DNA of 38,792 nucleotides, taken from Rhodopirellula sp. (GTDB taxonomy: Bacteria; Planctomycetota; Planctomycetia; Planctomycetales; Planctomycetaceae). The stretch is taken from contig JABMPE010000327.1 in NCBI GenBank assembly GCA_013203845.1, forward strand, positions 1 to 38,792, in the 5' to 3' direction. Position numbers and translations under genes: made by a program. How positions within the stretch are numbered: the first letter of the stretch is position 1; every line of letters begins with the position of its first letter. Below are positions 25,270 through 34,226 of the stretch, piece by piece. The notes beneath the pieces are model-generated. The model was given only the letters and a program-made list of their open reading frames with translations, did not search any database and was not told the DNA's origin.

Positions 25270-26670
25270 CTACTCGCTGGATTCATCCGCTGGAGCTGGC
25301 AGGGGTGTCACGCTTTCACCGATTGGCAGGTTGTGATCGGCTTCCGGGGAAGGAGCGGGGATGTCTTCGAGATCGCGGAGAGCATCGCCGGTTACCATGA
25401 CCGAGAATGTTGTTCCACCTGGTCCCGTTTCGGTGAGATCGATCCGACCGTTTGCCTCGCGTTCGAGCAATTGACGGCAAACGAACAATCCAAGTCCGGT
25501 GCCGGTCGATTTGGTGGTGTAGTACGGTTCGAAAATGCTTTGGCGGTTTTCCTCAAGGATGCCATGTCCCGTGTCTCGCACGGCGATGCGAATCCAGCCG
25601 GATTCCAGACTGGTGGCGATTTCGATCGTACCACCTTCTGGTGTGGCATCCATTGCGTTCAGGATGAGGTTCAGAAAAACCTGGACCAGCTGATCATGCA
25701 CAACACGCAGGGAAGGCAGCCGCTCGGCGAAGCGAGTGACGATGCGTTTTCCTTTTCGTCGCTTGTAATACTTGGCAATACTCAACGCTTCTTCGACCGT
25801 ATTGCGAACGTCACACAGACTTGCCTGACTGTTTGCCGGGCGGCTGAAGTCAACCAACTCGCGAAGAGTGCCCTGGATTCGCTGGAGCTGATCGCCAATC
25901 ATCTGGTAACGCTCGATCGTGTCTGAGTCATCGGATTTGCGTTTGAGAATCTGAACCAGCGAGCTGATGGCGGCCAGTGGGTTGCCCACTTCGTGAGCGA
26001 TGCCTGCCGCGAGCAGTCCGAACGCCGCCTGCTTTTCGTGCTGAACGAGCATTGCCTGAGACTCGCGCAGCTCCTGCGTTCGTTCGGCAATGCGATGTTC
26101 CAGTTGCTCGTTGGCTTCCGCGAGTCGCTGGCTCGCAATGCGAATCAGCATGGAGAGCTGGATGCTGGCCCAGGTGACCCAACCCATCGACACGACCATG
26201 ATCACCCACGGCAGCGTGCTTGATGACGGCAGCGTCAGCAGCAGAATCGTGTAGCTTGTCGCGTGAAAAAAGAACGTCGTGTAAGTGATAACCGGCGCGT
26301 AACGGATCGCGCAGACCACGACCGAAAGCAGATAGTAGAAGCGGAACGGACTTTCCTGGCCGAGATCGAAACAGCACAACAGCCCGATGAACACGGTTTC
26401 CAGTAACGAGACAGCCAGTGGCCAATCGCTGAGGAATACTTTGCCGCGGTAGCTCCAGTAGGTATCCAGCGCGACGTAAGCAACGCCGATGCCGAGAATC
26501 GAGTTCAGCAGAACGACATCTCGCGAGGTCCCCGGCGGCAACAGATCGACGCTGATCAGGTTCACGAGGGCAAATCCGACGCACACTCCGAACCACCTGA
26601 TTCTCAAGGTGATGGATTCGGCAGCCAGGTCGAATCGAAACGTGTTTTGAGAAGCGGTGTTGGTAGACAC
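25270..26670 (-). CDS. Membrane sensor histidine kinase
   Basis: This 466-residue protein starts at a GTG. It has five to six hydrophobic segments in residues 25-176, with very short loops and no large periplasmic sensor domain. A coiled linker follows (about 178-215). The HisKA region has GIAHEVGNPLAAI with the phosphorylated histidine at 226. The ATPase part has the N box NLILNAMDA, G1 DTGHGI and G2 GTGLGL. The sequence around the histidine is NtrB/AtoS-like (HEVGNPL). An acidic, proline-rich tail of about 35 residues ends the protein. No response regulator gene is adjacent, so the kinase is an orphan here. The signal is unknown, and a sensor made only of membrane helices suggests a membrane or small hydrophobic cue. 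Confidence 0.9.
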   Translation of the reverse strand: MSTNTASQNTFRFDLAAESITLRIRWFGVCVGFALVNLISVDLLPPGTSRDVVLLNSILGIGVAYVALDTYWSYRGKVFLSDWPLAVSLLETVFIGLLCCFDLGQESPFRFYYLLSVVVCAIRYAPVITYTTFFFHATSYTILLLTLPSSSTLPWVIMVVSMGWVTWASIQLSMLIRIASQRLAEANEQLEHRIAERTQELRESQAMLVQHEKQAAFGLLAAGIAHEVGNPLAAISSLVQILKRKSDDSDTIERYQMIGDQLQRIQGTLRELVDFSRPANSQASLCDVRNTVEEALSIAKYYKRRKGKRIVTRFAERLPSLRVVHDQLVQVFLNLILNAMDATPEGGTIEIATSLESGWIRIAVRDTGHGILEENRQSIFEPYYTTKSTGTGLGLFVCRQLLEREANGRIDLTETGPGGTTFSVMVTGDALRDLEDIPAPSPEADHNLPIGESVTPLPAPADESSE

Positions 26671-27054
26671 GGTCGTTCTGTTTCAGTCCAGAGAAGAATT
26701 GAAATCGGATTATCGGGTGCGGAGCGGCGTCGGGAAGCGAGTATTCTAAAATGCCGTTCCAGCAAATTAGCTGTTCCCGCATTCAATTTCACGAGCCGCT
26801 TCATGGCCCAGTGCTCATGGACCAGTGCAACTGCGGAGACCGAATGCTTTGCGGACGTGTCGGAACAATACTAGATTAGCGGGCAACTTTGCGGTCAACT
26901 TCGACATCTGCCGATCAGGTCGATGCCTCAGCCTGCCTCCATCGACGAACGCCGACTCCTTTTCACTCTGTTGGCAATCGTTCCCCTTTGGTGACTCTTC
27001 GCAGCGGTGCGTTAGAGTTCGCCTTGCGATTTTCCTCTCGGAAGGACATCCCTC
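26671..27054. other. Gene-free divergent promoter region
   Basis: These 384 bases separate the histidine kinase from the PQQ-propeller gene, which point away from each other. No supported gene is present. GGAAGGA at about 27040-27046 is the ribosome binding site of the + strand gene. No convincing -35/-10 pair or long repeat was found. Confidence 0.55.
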
Positions 27055-28377
27055 ATGCGAACAGTTTTGCTCGCGGTTTTCTCACTGACCGTGTCTCTGG
27101 TTGCCGCAGGCGTCCAGGCCGAAGAAGGATACTGGAACCAGTTCCGTGGTCCACACGCCAACGGGACATCAACCGTGAAGGGATTGCCACTGAAGTTTTC
27201 GGAAGGTTCACCGGAAGTCGTCTGGAAAACTGAAGTGAAGGGCCGAGCCTGGTCGTCGCCAGTCGTCTGGGGAGATCAGATCTGGGTTACGAACGCGCCT
27301 GAAATCACAAATCCCGAAGGAGCCACCAATCAGGATTCGTTTTCCAAAGGAGCGAAACCGCTGGAAACTCCAATCAGATTGTCAGCCGTCTGTCTTGATC
27401 TGAAAACCGGTAAAGTGACTCACGATGTGACGGTGTCAGAAGTTTTCGAGCCGCAATACACACACCCGACCAATAGTTACGCATCGCCGACGCCGTGGAT
27501 CGAGGAAGGGCGGATTTACGTCCACTTCGGCGCTTACGGCACAGCGTGCATCGACACGAAGACCGGGAAGAAGATCTGGGAAAATCACGAACTGAAATGT
27601 CACCACTGGCGAGGTCCAGGGTCTTCGCCCGTGGTGTATGGCGATCTGATTTTTCTGACCTTCGACGGGTACGACAAACAGTTCATTGCCGCGTTGAACA
27701 AGAATACGGGCAAGCTTGTCTGGAAGCGTGATCGAGATGTCGACTACGGAACGGACAACGGCGACCGCAAGAAGGCTTACTCGACTCCGCAGATTGTCGA
27801 TGCTGGTGGACGCGAGGTTCTGGTCAGTCCCTTCGCGATGGCCACGATCGCGTATGTTCCGGAAACGGGCGAGCCTGTCTGGCGAGTCTTTCATGGGGGC
27901 ATGAATGCCGGCTCGCGACCGCTCGTTGGAAACGGACTGGTTTATATCAGTGCCGGAAGCGGTGCCGAATCTCTGATCGCAGTTGATCCGAAGGGGCAGG
28001 GCGACATCACCAAAACGAATATCAAGTGGCGAGCCGGACGGATGGTACCCAAGCGTCCGTCGCAGGTGCTGGTCGGCGATCGTTATTACATGATGGAAGA
28101 CGGCGGCGTCTGCTCCTGCCTGAACGCTCTGACTGGCGAAGTTATCTGGGCGAATCGAGTGGCCGGTGCCTACTGGTCATCACCGTTGTACGCGGATGGG
28201 TACCTCTATTGCTGCTCGCAGGACGGCAAGGTGGCGGTGATCAAAGTGGATGACGAGTTTGAACTCGTTCACGAGACCGTGTTTCCCGAGGGCTTTACAG
28301 CGTCACCAATCGTCGCCGGGCATTCACTGATTCTTCGGTCGAACTCTTACATTTACCGGATTGCAAAGCAGGATTAG
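27055..28377 (+). CDS. Secreted PQQ-like beta-propeller protein
   Basis: This 440-residue protein has a strong ribosome binding site, GGAAGGA, and a signal peptide at about 1-22 (cut after VQA). It opens with YWNQFRGPHANG, the usual start of planctomycete PQQ-like propeller proteins. Repeated blade motifs follow, each with a tryptophan docking strand: WKTEVKGRAWSSPVVWGD, GKKIWENHELKCHHWRGPGSSPVVYGD, GKLVWKR, EPVWRVFHGG and GEVIWANRVAGAYWSSPLYADG. The blades resemble BamB and alcohol dehydrogenase propellers. No PQQ-binding disulfide or catalytic aspartate is obvious, so a structural or binding role is more likely than a dehydrogenase. The next gene starts 3 bases after the stop, which suggests an operon. 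Confidence 0.88.
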   Translation: MRTVLLAVFSLTVSLVAAGVQAEEGYWNQFRGPHANGTSTVKGLPLKFSEGSPEVVWKTEVKGRAWSSPVVWGDQIWVTNAPEITNPEGATNQDSFSKGAKPLETPIRLSAVCLDLKTGKVTHDVTVSEVFEPQYTHPTNSYASPTPWIEEGRIYVHFGAYGTACIDTKTGKKIWENHELKCHHWRGPGSSPVVYGDLIFLTFDGYDKQFIAALNKNTGKLVWKRDRDVDYGTDNGDRKKAYSTPQIVDAGGREVLVSPFAMATIAYVPETGEPVWRVFHGGMNAGSRPLVGNGLVYISAGSGAESLIAVDPKGQGDITKTNIKWRAGRMVPKRPSQVLVGDRYYMMEDGGVCSCLNALTGEVIWANRVAGAYWSSPLYADGYLYCCSQDGKVAVIKVDDEFELVHETVFPEGFTASPIVAGHSLILRSNSYIYRIAKQD

Positions 28378-28379
28378 AC

Positions 28380-29375
28380 ATGGGCCGGGATTCGATTGAA
28401 GTCGTCGCGTCGTCAGTGGCTGGTCAGCAGAGTTTCGATGGCGAACTGTTTCCGCTGGTTCTGGAATGCCGTACGGCGTCGGCGGAGCTGCAATCTGTCG
28501 AGCAGTGGATTCACGATTCACGGGTAGAACTCGACCAGCAGGCTCGTCAGTACGGCGCGATTCTGTTTCGAGGATTTCCTGTTGCGACGGACCAGGACCT
28601 GGACACTTTCATCCGGGCATTCAACTATCCGAACTTTGCGTATCAGGATTCGCTGTCGAACGCCGTTCGGGTCAACCGGTCGGAGCGAGTCTTCACGGCG
28701 AACGAGGCGCCGTCAGATGTGACGATCTGTCTGCATCACGAGATGGCTCAGACACCGGTTTATCCCAGCCGCTTGTTCTTTTTCTGCGAACAGCCAGCAG
28801 AGCAGGGCGGTGCGACTCCGCTTTGCCGATCGGATGTTCTGTTCGATCGGTTGCTGGGTGAATTTCCGGAATTCGTTGCTGACTGCGAATCGAAAGGGTT
28901 GCTTTACACCAATATCATGCCAGCTGAAAATGATCCGACTTCCGGAATGGGCCGCAGCTGGCAAAGTACGTTTCGAGCGGAAACACGCGAGGCTGCAGAG
29001 ACACGCTTGAAGAATCTGGGCTACTCGTGGGAATGGTTGCCGGACGGATGCCTGCGTTGCACGACTCCGGTTCTGCCGGCGGTCATGGAGATCGAGCCAG
29101 GCCGGAAGACCTTTTTTAACCAGTTAATTGCGGCCTTTCACGGCTGGAAAGACAGTCGCAACGATCCGACCAGAGCCGTGACGTTTGGGGACGGCAGCGT
29201 GCTGAATCCGGCAACGATGGACGCTATTGCGAGGATCGCTGAAGAGCTGACATTCAACGTGCCGTGGCAGAAAGGCGATGTTGCGCTCGTTGACAACCGA
29301 GTCGTGATGCATGGTCGTCGAACATTCAGCGGCACTCGCAAAGTGCTGGCGTCTCTCGTTGCCATGGATGCGTGA
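28380..29375 (+). CDS. TauD/TfdA-family Fe(II)/2-oxoglutarate dioxygenase
   Basis: This 331-residue protein starts 2 bases after the stop of the propeller gene. The double-stranded beta-helix core has the metal site H119-H-E121 in ICLHHEMAQTP and the distal histidine at 311 in VDNRVVMHGRRTF. The 2-oxoglutarate-binding arginine is likely in GTRKVLAS just after it. ILFRGFPV near 61-68 and GGATPL are standard for the TauD clan. The closest style is the SyrP-like group, which hydroxylates amino acids or related small molecules, but the substrate cannot be told. There is no signal peptide, so it is cytoplasmic, whereas its operon partner is exported. This makes a shared biochemical step unlikely. 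Confidence 0.88.
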   Translation: MGRDSIEVVASSVAGQQSFDGELFPLVLECRTASAELQSVEQWIHDSRVELDQQARQYGAILFRGFPVATDQDLDTFIRAFNYPNFAYQDSLSNAVRVNRSERVFTANEAPSDVTICLHHEMAQTPVYPSRLFFFCEQPAEQGGATPLCRSDVLFDRLLGEFPEFVADCESKGLLYTNIMPAENDPTSGMGRSWQSTFRAETREAAETRLKNLGYSWEWLPDGCLRCTTPVLPAVMEIEPGRKTFFNQLIAAFHGWKDSRNDPTRAVTFGDGSVLNPATMDAIARIAEELTFNVPWQKGDVALVDNRVVMHGRRTFSGTRKVLASLVAMDA

Positions 29376-29636
29376 GCCTGCTGCTCGACCTCGGCGATGG
29401 TCCGTCCAATCATCCAATCAGGTTGCCCCGGTGGTTTGCCTCCCGACTTGAGCCGTTCGCCCAGGCCGGTCATTCCTACAGGCCGAAGAATCGGCAGGCA
29501 CTGTCACGCCTGGCCAGAATCTCAAACTGAACCTGCCTGTAGAACCGGCATTCTGCACCACATGAGGGAAGGTTGCTCACCGCGGTCGGTTTGTTCGGAG
29601 TCGACGCGGATACTCGTCTGAGCAGGGTATTTGAGG

Positions 29637-31160
29637 ATGAAATACGATCTCGTCGTCATTGGCAGCGGACCTTCCGGGCAGAAGGGCGCGATTGCTGCCG
29701 CCAAGCTGAATAAGCGTGTGGCCATTATCGAACGTCGCAGCAGTCGGATCGGCGGCGTGTGCCTGCACACGGGCACGATTCCGTCGAAGACGATGCGTGA
29801 AGCAATTCTACATTTAACGGGCTATAAGCATCGCGATGTTTATGGTGAGCAGTACCGTCGGAAACGCGGGATCACGATGGCAGAGCTCCAGCGGTCGGTT
29901 GAGTCGGTCAATCACCACGAAATGGAAGTGATCGAAGATCAGCTCACCAGAAATGGTGTTGACATTTATGCGGGCGAGGCGAGGTTTGTCGATCCTCACA
30001 CCATCGAAGTCGCGCGTGGCGGCGATTCGATCCGCCTGGAAACTGAAAACGTTCTGCTGGCCGTGGGCACGCGTCCGGATCGTAATCCGTCCATTCCATT
30101 TGACGGACAGTGTGTATTCGACTCCGACGAGCTACTTGATATCGCTCACATTCCCCGCTCGATGATTGTGGTCGGCGGCGGCGTCATTGGCATCGAATAC
30201 GCGATCATGTTCGCCACGCTTGGCGTTAATGTCACGGTTGTGGATGGACGCGATCAACTGCTCGGATTCTGTGACAAAGAAATCGTTGACGCTTTGCTGT
30301 ACCACGCCCGCTCGATCGGCATGGTTTTTCGTCTGGGTGAGAACGTTGTGAAGATCAACCGGTTGGGAAATGACCGGGCCGCGGTCGAACTTGAAAGCGG
30401 CAAACGGCTGGTGGCCGAGTCGATCCTGATGGCTGTCGGTCGAACGGGTGATACTGGCGGTTTGAATCTGGAAGCGGCCGGGCTGAAACCAGATGGCCGC
30501 GGTCGAGTTGAGTGCAACGCGCATCACGAAACGGCGGTCTCGCATATTTACGGTGTGGGTGACGTTGTTGGATTTCCAGCTCTGGCCAGTGTGTCGATGG
30601 AACAGGGGCGTCGAGCGGTTGCGCACATGTTTGGAGAGGAAGAACGCGAATACCAGACCATGCCATATGGCCTGTTTACGATCCCTGAAATCTCAATGAT
30701 CGGCGAGAACGAAGAAGAACTGACGGCACGAAAAGTTCCGTACGAAGTTGGCGTCGCAAGGTTTCGAGAGATCGCCAAGGGGCAGATCGTCGGCGATCGA
30801 ATGGGACTTCTGAAATTACTCTTCCACCGCGACACGAAGGAAGTTCTGGGGGTGCATGTGATCGGCGATTCTGCCACCGAGATCGTTCACATTGGGCAGG
30901 CCGTGATGCAGTTTGGTGGAACGATCGACTACTTTCGCGACACGGTCTTCAACTATCCGACGATGGCCGAGTGTTACAAAGTGGCCGCGTTCGACGGGCT
31001 GAACAAGATCAGTCTCGACCTGAAGCTCGACGAAGAGATCTCTCACCAGGAAGAAGCGATTCTTGACCAGGTCGACGAACTTATCGCCGAGGTGGCTGCA
31101 GCGACTCAGGCGGTAACGGACGAGGTTCACGCGAGCGTGGCTCAGTCAGATGTCAGGTAA
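29637..31160 (+). CDS. sthA: Soluble pyridine nucleotide transhydrogenase
   Basis: This protein is 507 residues long from the ATG at 29637; a TTG two codons earlier is less likely. It is a flavoprotein of the pyridine nucleotide-disulfide reductase family. FAD binding is at VIGSGPSGQKGA (7-18), NAD(P) binding at VVGGGVIGIEYA, and the second FAD motif at YGVGDVVGFPALAS. The redox site reads GGVCLHTGTIPSKT, so the second cysteine is replaced by threonine. This is a mark of SthA rather than lipoamide dehydrogenase. It transfers hydride between NADPH and NAD+ in the cytoplasm. The E. coli enzyme has 466 residues. Here an acidic, helical tail of about 40 residues is added. It is convergent with the next gene, with an 8-base overlap. 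Confidence 0.9.
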   Translation: MKYDLVVIGSGPSGQKGAIAAAKLNKRVAIIERRSSRIGGVCLHTGTIPSKTMREAILHLTGYKHRDVYGEQYRRKRGITMAELQRSVESVNHHEMEVIEDQLTRNGVDIYAGEARFVDPHTIEVARGGDSIRLETENVLLAVGTRPDRNPSIPFDGQCVFDSDELLDIAHIPRSMIVVGGGVIGIEYAIMFATLGVNVTVVDGRDQLLGFCDKEIVDALLYHARSIGMVFRLGENVVKINRLGNDRAAVELESGKRLVAESILMAVGRTGDTGGLNLEAAGLKPDGRGRVECNAHHETAVSHIYGVGDVVGFPALASVSMEQGRRAVAHMFGEEEREYQTMPYGLFTIPEISMIGENEEELTARKVPYEVGVARFREIAKGQIVGDRMGLLKLLFHRDTKEVLGVHVIGDSATEIVHIGQAVMQFGGTIDYFRDTVFNYPTMAECYKVAAFDGLNKISLDLKLDEEISHQEEAILDQVDELIAEVAAATQAVTDEVHASVAQSDVR

Positions 31161-31632
31161 CGCCAGGTTCCGGAGCCTCGGCATCCGGTGAATCGATGTC
31201 GCCCAGCGGGAGATCGACGTCATATTTCTGAATGTACTGCTCAGGCTTGCCTCGATAGAGGCGGACGTGAAGTATCTCGTACTCGCCGGGCGGAAGGTGT
31301 TCGTTGGCGAGTTCTCTGACTTTGGCAACGGCAGCCGCTGGCGTGGATTCGTCGGATTCCAGGTCGAATTCGACACGCATGATGATCCAGATTTCTGATG
31401 GCGTGCCTTTGTGGATTTTTCGCCGACCGCCGTCGACTCGTGGGCTGGATCGTGGAAACTCGGCGGCAATCGCACGCTGCAACGGGATAAACGGTGCAGA
31501 ATGATAGTACCAGTAGACCCACAACGTGGCGGTCGCAATCGCTCCGAAAGCGACCATAAGGGCGACGACAACCGGCCCGGAGACGGCGCCGGATCGGTTA
31601 CTTACAAAGTCGCGTTGGGAGGCGGGGCTCAT
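31153..31632 (-). CDS. Uncharacterised single-pass membrane protein at the end of the flagellar cluster
   Basis: This is a protein of about 159 residues from the ATG at 31632. An ATG at 31707 overlapping the end of flhB by 14 bases would add 25 arginine-rich residues and is also possible. One transmembrane helix (about residues 16-40, PVVVALMVAFGAIATATLWVYW) is followed by a soluble domain with alternating charged and hydrophobic residues, IWIIMRVEFDLESDES and EYEILHVRLYRGKPEQY. I do not recognise the family. Position right after flhB on the same strand suggests co-transcription with the flagellar genes, but a flagellar role is only a guess. It occupies the place where flhA is often found. 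Confidence 0.65.
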   Translation of the reverse strand: MSPASQRDFVSNRSGAVSGPVVVALMVAFGAIATATLWVYWYYHSAPFIPLQRAIAAEFPRSSPRVDGGRRKIHKGTPSEIWIIMRVEFDLESDESTPAAAVAKVRELANEHLPPGEYEILHVRLYRGKPEQYIQKYDVDLPLGDIDSPDAEAPEPGVT

Positions 31633-31693
31633 GCTGGAGTATTTCACGCGGTAATGGAGTCTTCGAAAAATGAGTTCTGGATGACGGCGAAAC

Positions 31694-32791
31694 TCAGGCG
31701 GCGACATCTTCTACATCGCTGATCTCGATCGTCTTTCCAGTGATTGTGTAGACGTACTTCAGGATTTCAATGAAGACGTCATAGAGATCCGACGGAATAC
31801 TCTGGCCGACCTTCAACGTGCGATAGACCTGTCGAGCCAGTTCGGGACGCTCGATGATGGGAATGTCATTCTCTGCGGCGATTTCCCGCATCCGAAATGC
31901 CGTCTCGTCTGCACCTTTTGCGACGACGGTTGGGACGGAGACGTGGGGTGGATCGTACTTGAAAGCGACCGCGTAGTGTGTCGGGTTGGTGAGAATGAAT
32001 GCTGACGCCGAAACCTGGCTGAGGTCGCGAGCCTCGATCAGTTTCTGATGGGCATCGCGTCTACGACGACGAATCAGTGGGTCGCCGTCCATGTCCTTCA
32101 TTTCACGCCGCACTTCTTCCTTGGTCATCATGATTTCCTGCGTGTGTTTCCACCGCTGGAAAGCGTAGTCGGCGACACCCAGAACGATCAGAATTGCCGA
32201 CAGGACAATGGACAGCTTCAGAATCGCGTAACCGGTTGCCAGGGCTGCGGTCCACGGAGAAGCCGATGTCAGCTGCAGAAACCCTGGCAGCTCCTGCCAG
32301 ATCAACCAGCCCGCCGCGAGTGTCAGGAGTGCCAGCTTGCAGAGACTGATCGCCAGCGTTACCACGCCGCGGACAGAGAAAATGCGTTTCAGCCCGGTTA
32401 CGGGATTGATGGCGTTGATGTTGAGATTCAGTTTTTCGGTCGCGACCAGAAAACCTACCTGTGCGAGATTGACGGCGACGGCAGCCAGCAACAATCCAGA
32501 CATCCACGGCAGGACGTTGCTGGCCGCCCACGTGCCGACTGCTTTGAACCCGGCATAGACTTCCCCGACGTCTCCCCGATGGCTGCCGGCCGATCTCAAA
32601 TGCAGCGAAATCAAATTCCCAAGAGCCTTCACTAGGTCGGCACCCAGGAAATACAGCACTGCCGCCGTCGACAGAAGATGCCCCGCGATGTTGAGTTCGG
32701 TGCTGCGCGCAACGTTCCCCTTTCGACGCTCTTCCTGGCGTCGATGCTCACTCGGTTCTTCTGATTTGTCTCCGGTATCGTCCGTGGCCAT
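31694..32791 (-). CDS. flhB: Flagellar export switch protein FlhB
   Basis: This 365-residue protein begins with the typical charged DKSEEPSEHRRQEERRKGNVARS. Four hydrophobic segments lie between residues 35 and 210. A cytoplasmic domain then carries the self-cleavage site NPTH at 269-272 within ILTNPTHYAVAF. FlhB sits in the export gate of the flagellar type III system. Cleavage between N and P switches export from rod/hook to filament proteins. All key residues are present and the length is near that of E. coli FlhB (382). It lies 49 bases downstream of fliR on the same strand. Confidence 0.96.
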   Translation of the reverse strand: MATDDTGDKSEEPSEHRRQEERRKGNVARSTELNIAGHLLSTAAVLYFLGADLVKALGNLISLHLRSAGSHRGDVGEVYAGFKAVGTWAASNVLPWMSGLLLAAVAVNLAQVGFLVATEKLNLNINAINPVTGLKRIFSVRGVVTLAISLCKLALLTLAAGWLIWQELPGFLQLTSASPWTAALATGYAILKLSIVLSAILIVLGVADYAFQRWKHTQEIMMTKEEVRREMKDMDGDPLIRRRRRDAHQKLIEARDLSQVSASAFILTNPTHYAVAFKYDPPHVSVPTVVAKGADETAFRMREIAAENDIPIIERPELARQVYRTLKVGQSIPSDLYDVFIEILKYVYTITGKTIEISDVEDVAA

Positions 32792-32840
32792 TGGTCAGTC
32801 AGCTACTCAGTGGGAAGAGGGCATGCGAGTGTGTTTTCGT

Positions 32841-33851
32841 CTACAGATAGGATGTAATCGCCAGCTGAATATCGTTGATGACTGTCGGGACGGAATCGAC
32901 GACGTACCGACCGGTGCCGCTGAGAGTTAAAGACAGTACCAGCATCCCGGCCAGCGAGCGGACGGGAAATCCGACAACAAGCTGGTTGATCTGCGGCACG
33001 CTGTGTCCAAGAAATCCCATCGAGATCGTGACCAAGCCCATCGTCGCCATGATCGGAGCGGCCACCTGGACGGCCAGCAGCAACGATTTCTGGATCAGTT
33101 CGGTAAACAGAATGTGTGCGTCGCTGAAGAGGAAAGCTTCGCCGACCGGCATTGCTTCGAACGTCTCGAACAGTGCTGACAGCATCATGAGATGACCGTT
33201 CAGCGGGGTCATGACCAGCAGGCAGACCCCGCCGAGCAGAAAGAATGTCTGGCTCGAAATCGATGCGCCGCCCTGCAGATCCGGATTCACGACTGAACCA
33301 AACTCCAGACCCAGTTGCTGGTCGATCAACTGGCCGGCCAGCTGCAGTCCCGACAGGAAAACCGTCACGCCCAGTCCCAACAGAAATCCAAGTGAGAATT
33401 CCGCAGCGATGTCGCGCAGAAGTTCGGTCAGCGTTTCAGGAGCCAGGAAAAAACTGGAGAATGCCGAAACGGGAACGGCTGGATGTGATGGATGCTGTAA
33501 CTCTGCGTCTTCGTTCGGCGAGTCATTCAGTGAATCTGCGAGTGATTGAAATCGCCCCTGGAGGAACGGCGGCACCTCTGACTCGGACAGAAAGCCATCT
33601 TGATTCCTGTCGTGTTTCGCGATGTCCTGACCGGCTCCCTGCTGGACAACTGGTGTCAGAACGAAGCCGAGAGTCAGAACCAGCAGGACTCGAATGTTGA
33701 TTGGGATCGTCGTCTGGCTGAAGATCGGCCCGACCGCAAACAGGCCACTTAAGCGGATCGCAATCAGGATGAAGAGATAGAAATGCCGCACGGCAACGTC
33801 GAGAAGTTGACGCGTCCAGAATCCGCTCACATCGTCAATGAATCCGTCCAT
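32841..33851 (-). CDS. fliR: Flagellar export gate protein FliR with EF-hand insertion
   Basis: This 336-residue protein is FliR by its membrane pattern and by the conserved QLIDQQLGLEFGSVVNPDLQ and MGLVTISMGFLGHSVPQINQ regions. FliR forms the export gate with FliP and FliQ. Usual FliR proteins have about 255-265 residues. The extra length here lies at about residues 70-140, between two membrane segments. It contains DRNQDGFLSESE (81-92), which fits the 12-residue EF-hand calcium loop at positions 1, 3, 5, 6, 8, 9 and 12. The frame is continuous, so this is not a frameshift artefact. The gene lies 21 bases after fliQ. Confidence 0.95.
   Translation of the reverse strand: MDGFIDDVSGFWTRQLLDVAVRHFYLFILIAIRLSGLFAVGPIFSQTTIPINIRVLLVLTLGFVLTPVVQQGAGQDIAKHDRNQDGFLSESEVPPFLQGRFQSLADSLNDSPNEDAELQHPSHPAVPVSAFSSFFLAPETLTELLRDIAAEFSLGFLLGLGVTVFLSGLQLAGQLIDQQLGLEFGSVVNPDLQGGASISSQTFFLLGGVCLLVMTPLNGHLMMLSALFETFEAMPVGEAFLFSDAHILFTELIQKSLLLAVQVAAPIMATMGLVTISMGFLGHSVPQINQLVVGFPVRSLAGMLVLSLTLSGTGRYVVDSVPTVINDIQLAITSYL
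33576..33611 (-). other. EF-hand calcium-binding loop encoded inside fliR
   Basis: The 12 codons encode D-R-N-Q-D-G-F-L-S-E-S-E. Asp at 1, Asn at 3, Asp at 5, Gly at 6, Leu at 8, Ser at 9 and Glu at 12 are all standard for an EF-hand loop. The hydrophilic linker that follows (to about residue 128) is rich in Asp, Glu, Ser and Pro. Calcium binding is inferred from the motif only. Confidence 0.8.
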
Positions 33852-33872
33852 TACGTTACTGACTGGAAGCGG

Positions 33873-34142
33873 TTAGTGAATATTGCCGGGGATGCTGGTG
33901 AACAACCGGGTTGAATATTCGACCAGCTGCCCGAGACTCCACGGCATCACGTAAAGCATGGTCAGCAGCATCACGACGATCTTCGGAATGATACTGACAG
34001 TCTGGTCCTGAATTTGTGTGACGGCCTGTGCGATGCTGATAGCCAGTCCGATAATCACGGCCACCGACAGAATTGGCGCTGCAATAATCAGAGCCGTCAT
34101 GATGGCGGATCGGCAAAGTTCGGTGACATCGATAATGGTCAT
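33873..34142 (-). CDS. fliQ: Flagellar export gate protein FliQ
   Basis: This 89-residue protein has two membrane helices (about 14-40 and 52-75). AAPILSVAVIIGLAISIAQAVTQIQDQTVSIIPK carries the family signature with the loop QIQDQT. Size and position between fliP and fliR match FliQ in other bacteria. It is part of the FliPQR export gate in the inner membrane. The ATG at 34142 is 84 bases after the fliP stop. Confidence 0.95.
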   Translation of the reverse strand: MTIIDVTELCRSAIMTALIIAAPILSVAVIIGLAISIAQAVTQIQDQTVSIIPKIVVMLLTMLYVMPWSLGQLVEYSTRLFTSIPGNIH

Positions 34143-34226
34143 ACAAAGCTCGGCACTCTTCTGTTTCGACTCTTCTGTTCTACTGCCGTTCCTCAGTCGC
34201 CGTCGTTGTGATCACTGCCGGGAAAA

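Noticed and set aside
32048-32635. Plus-strand open frame of 195 codons across flhB
   Set aside because: It is antisense to flhB, which has all family motifs, and it is rich in Gln, Arg and His without any pattern.
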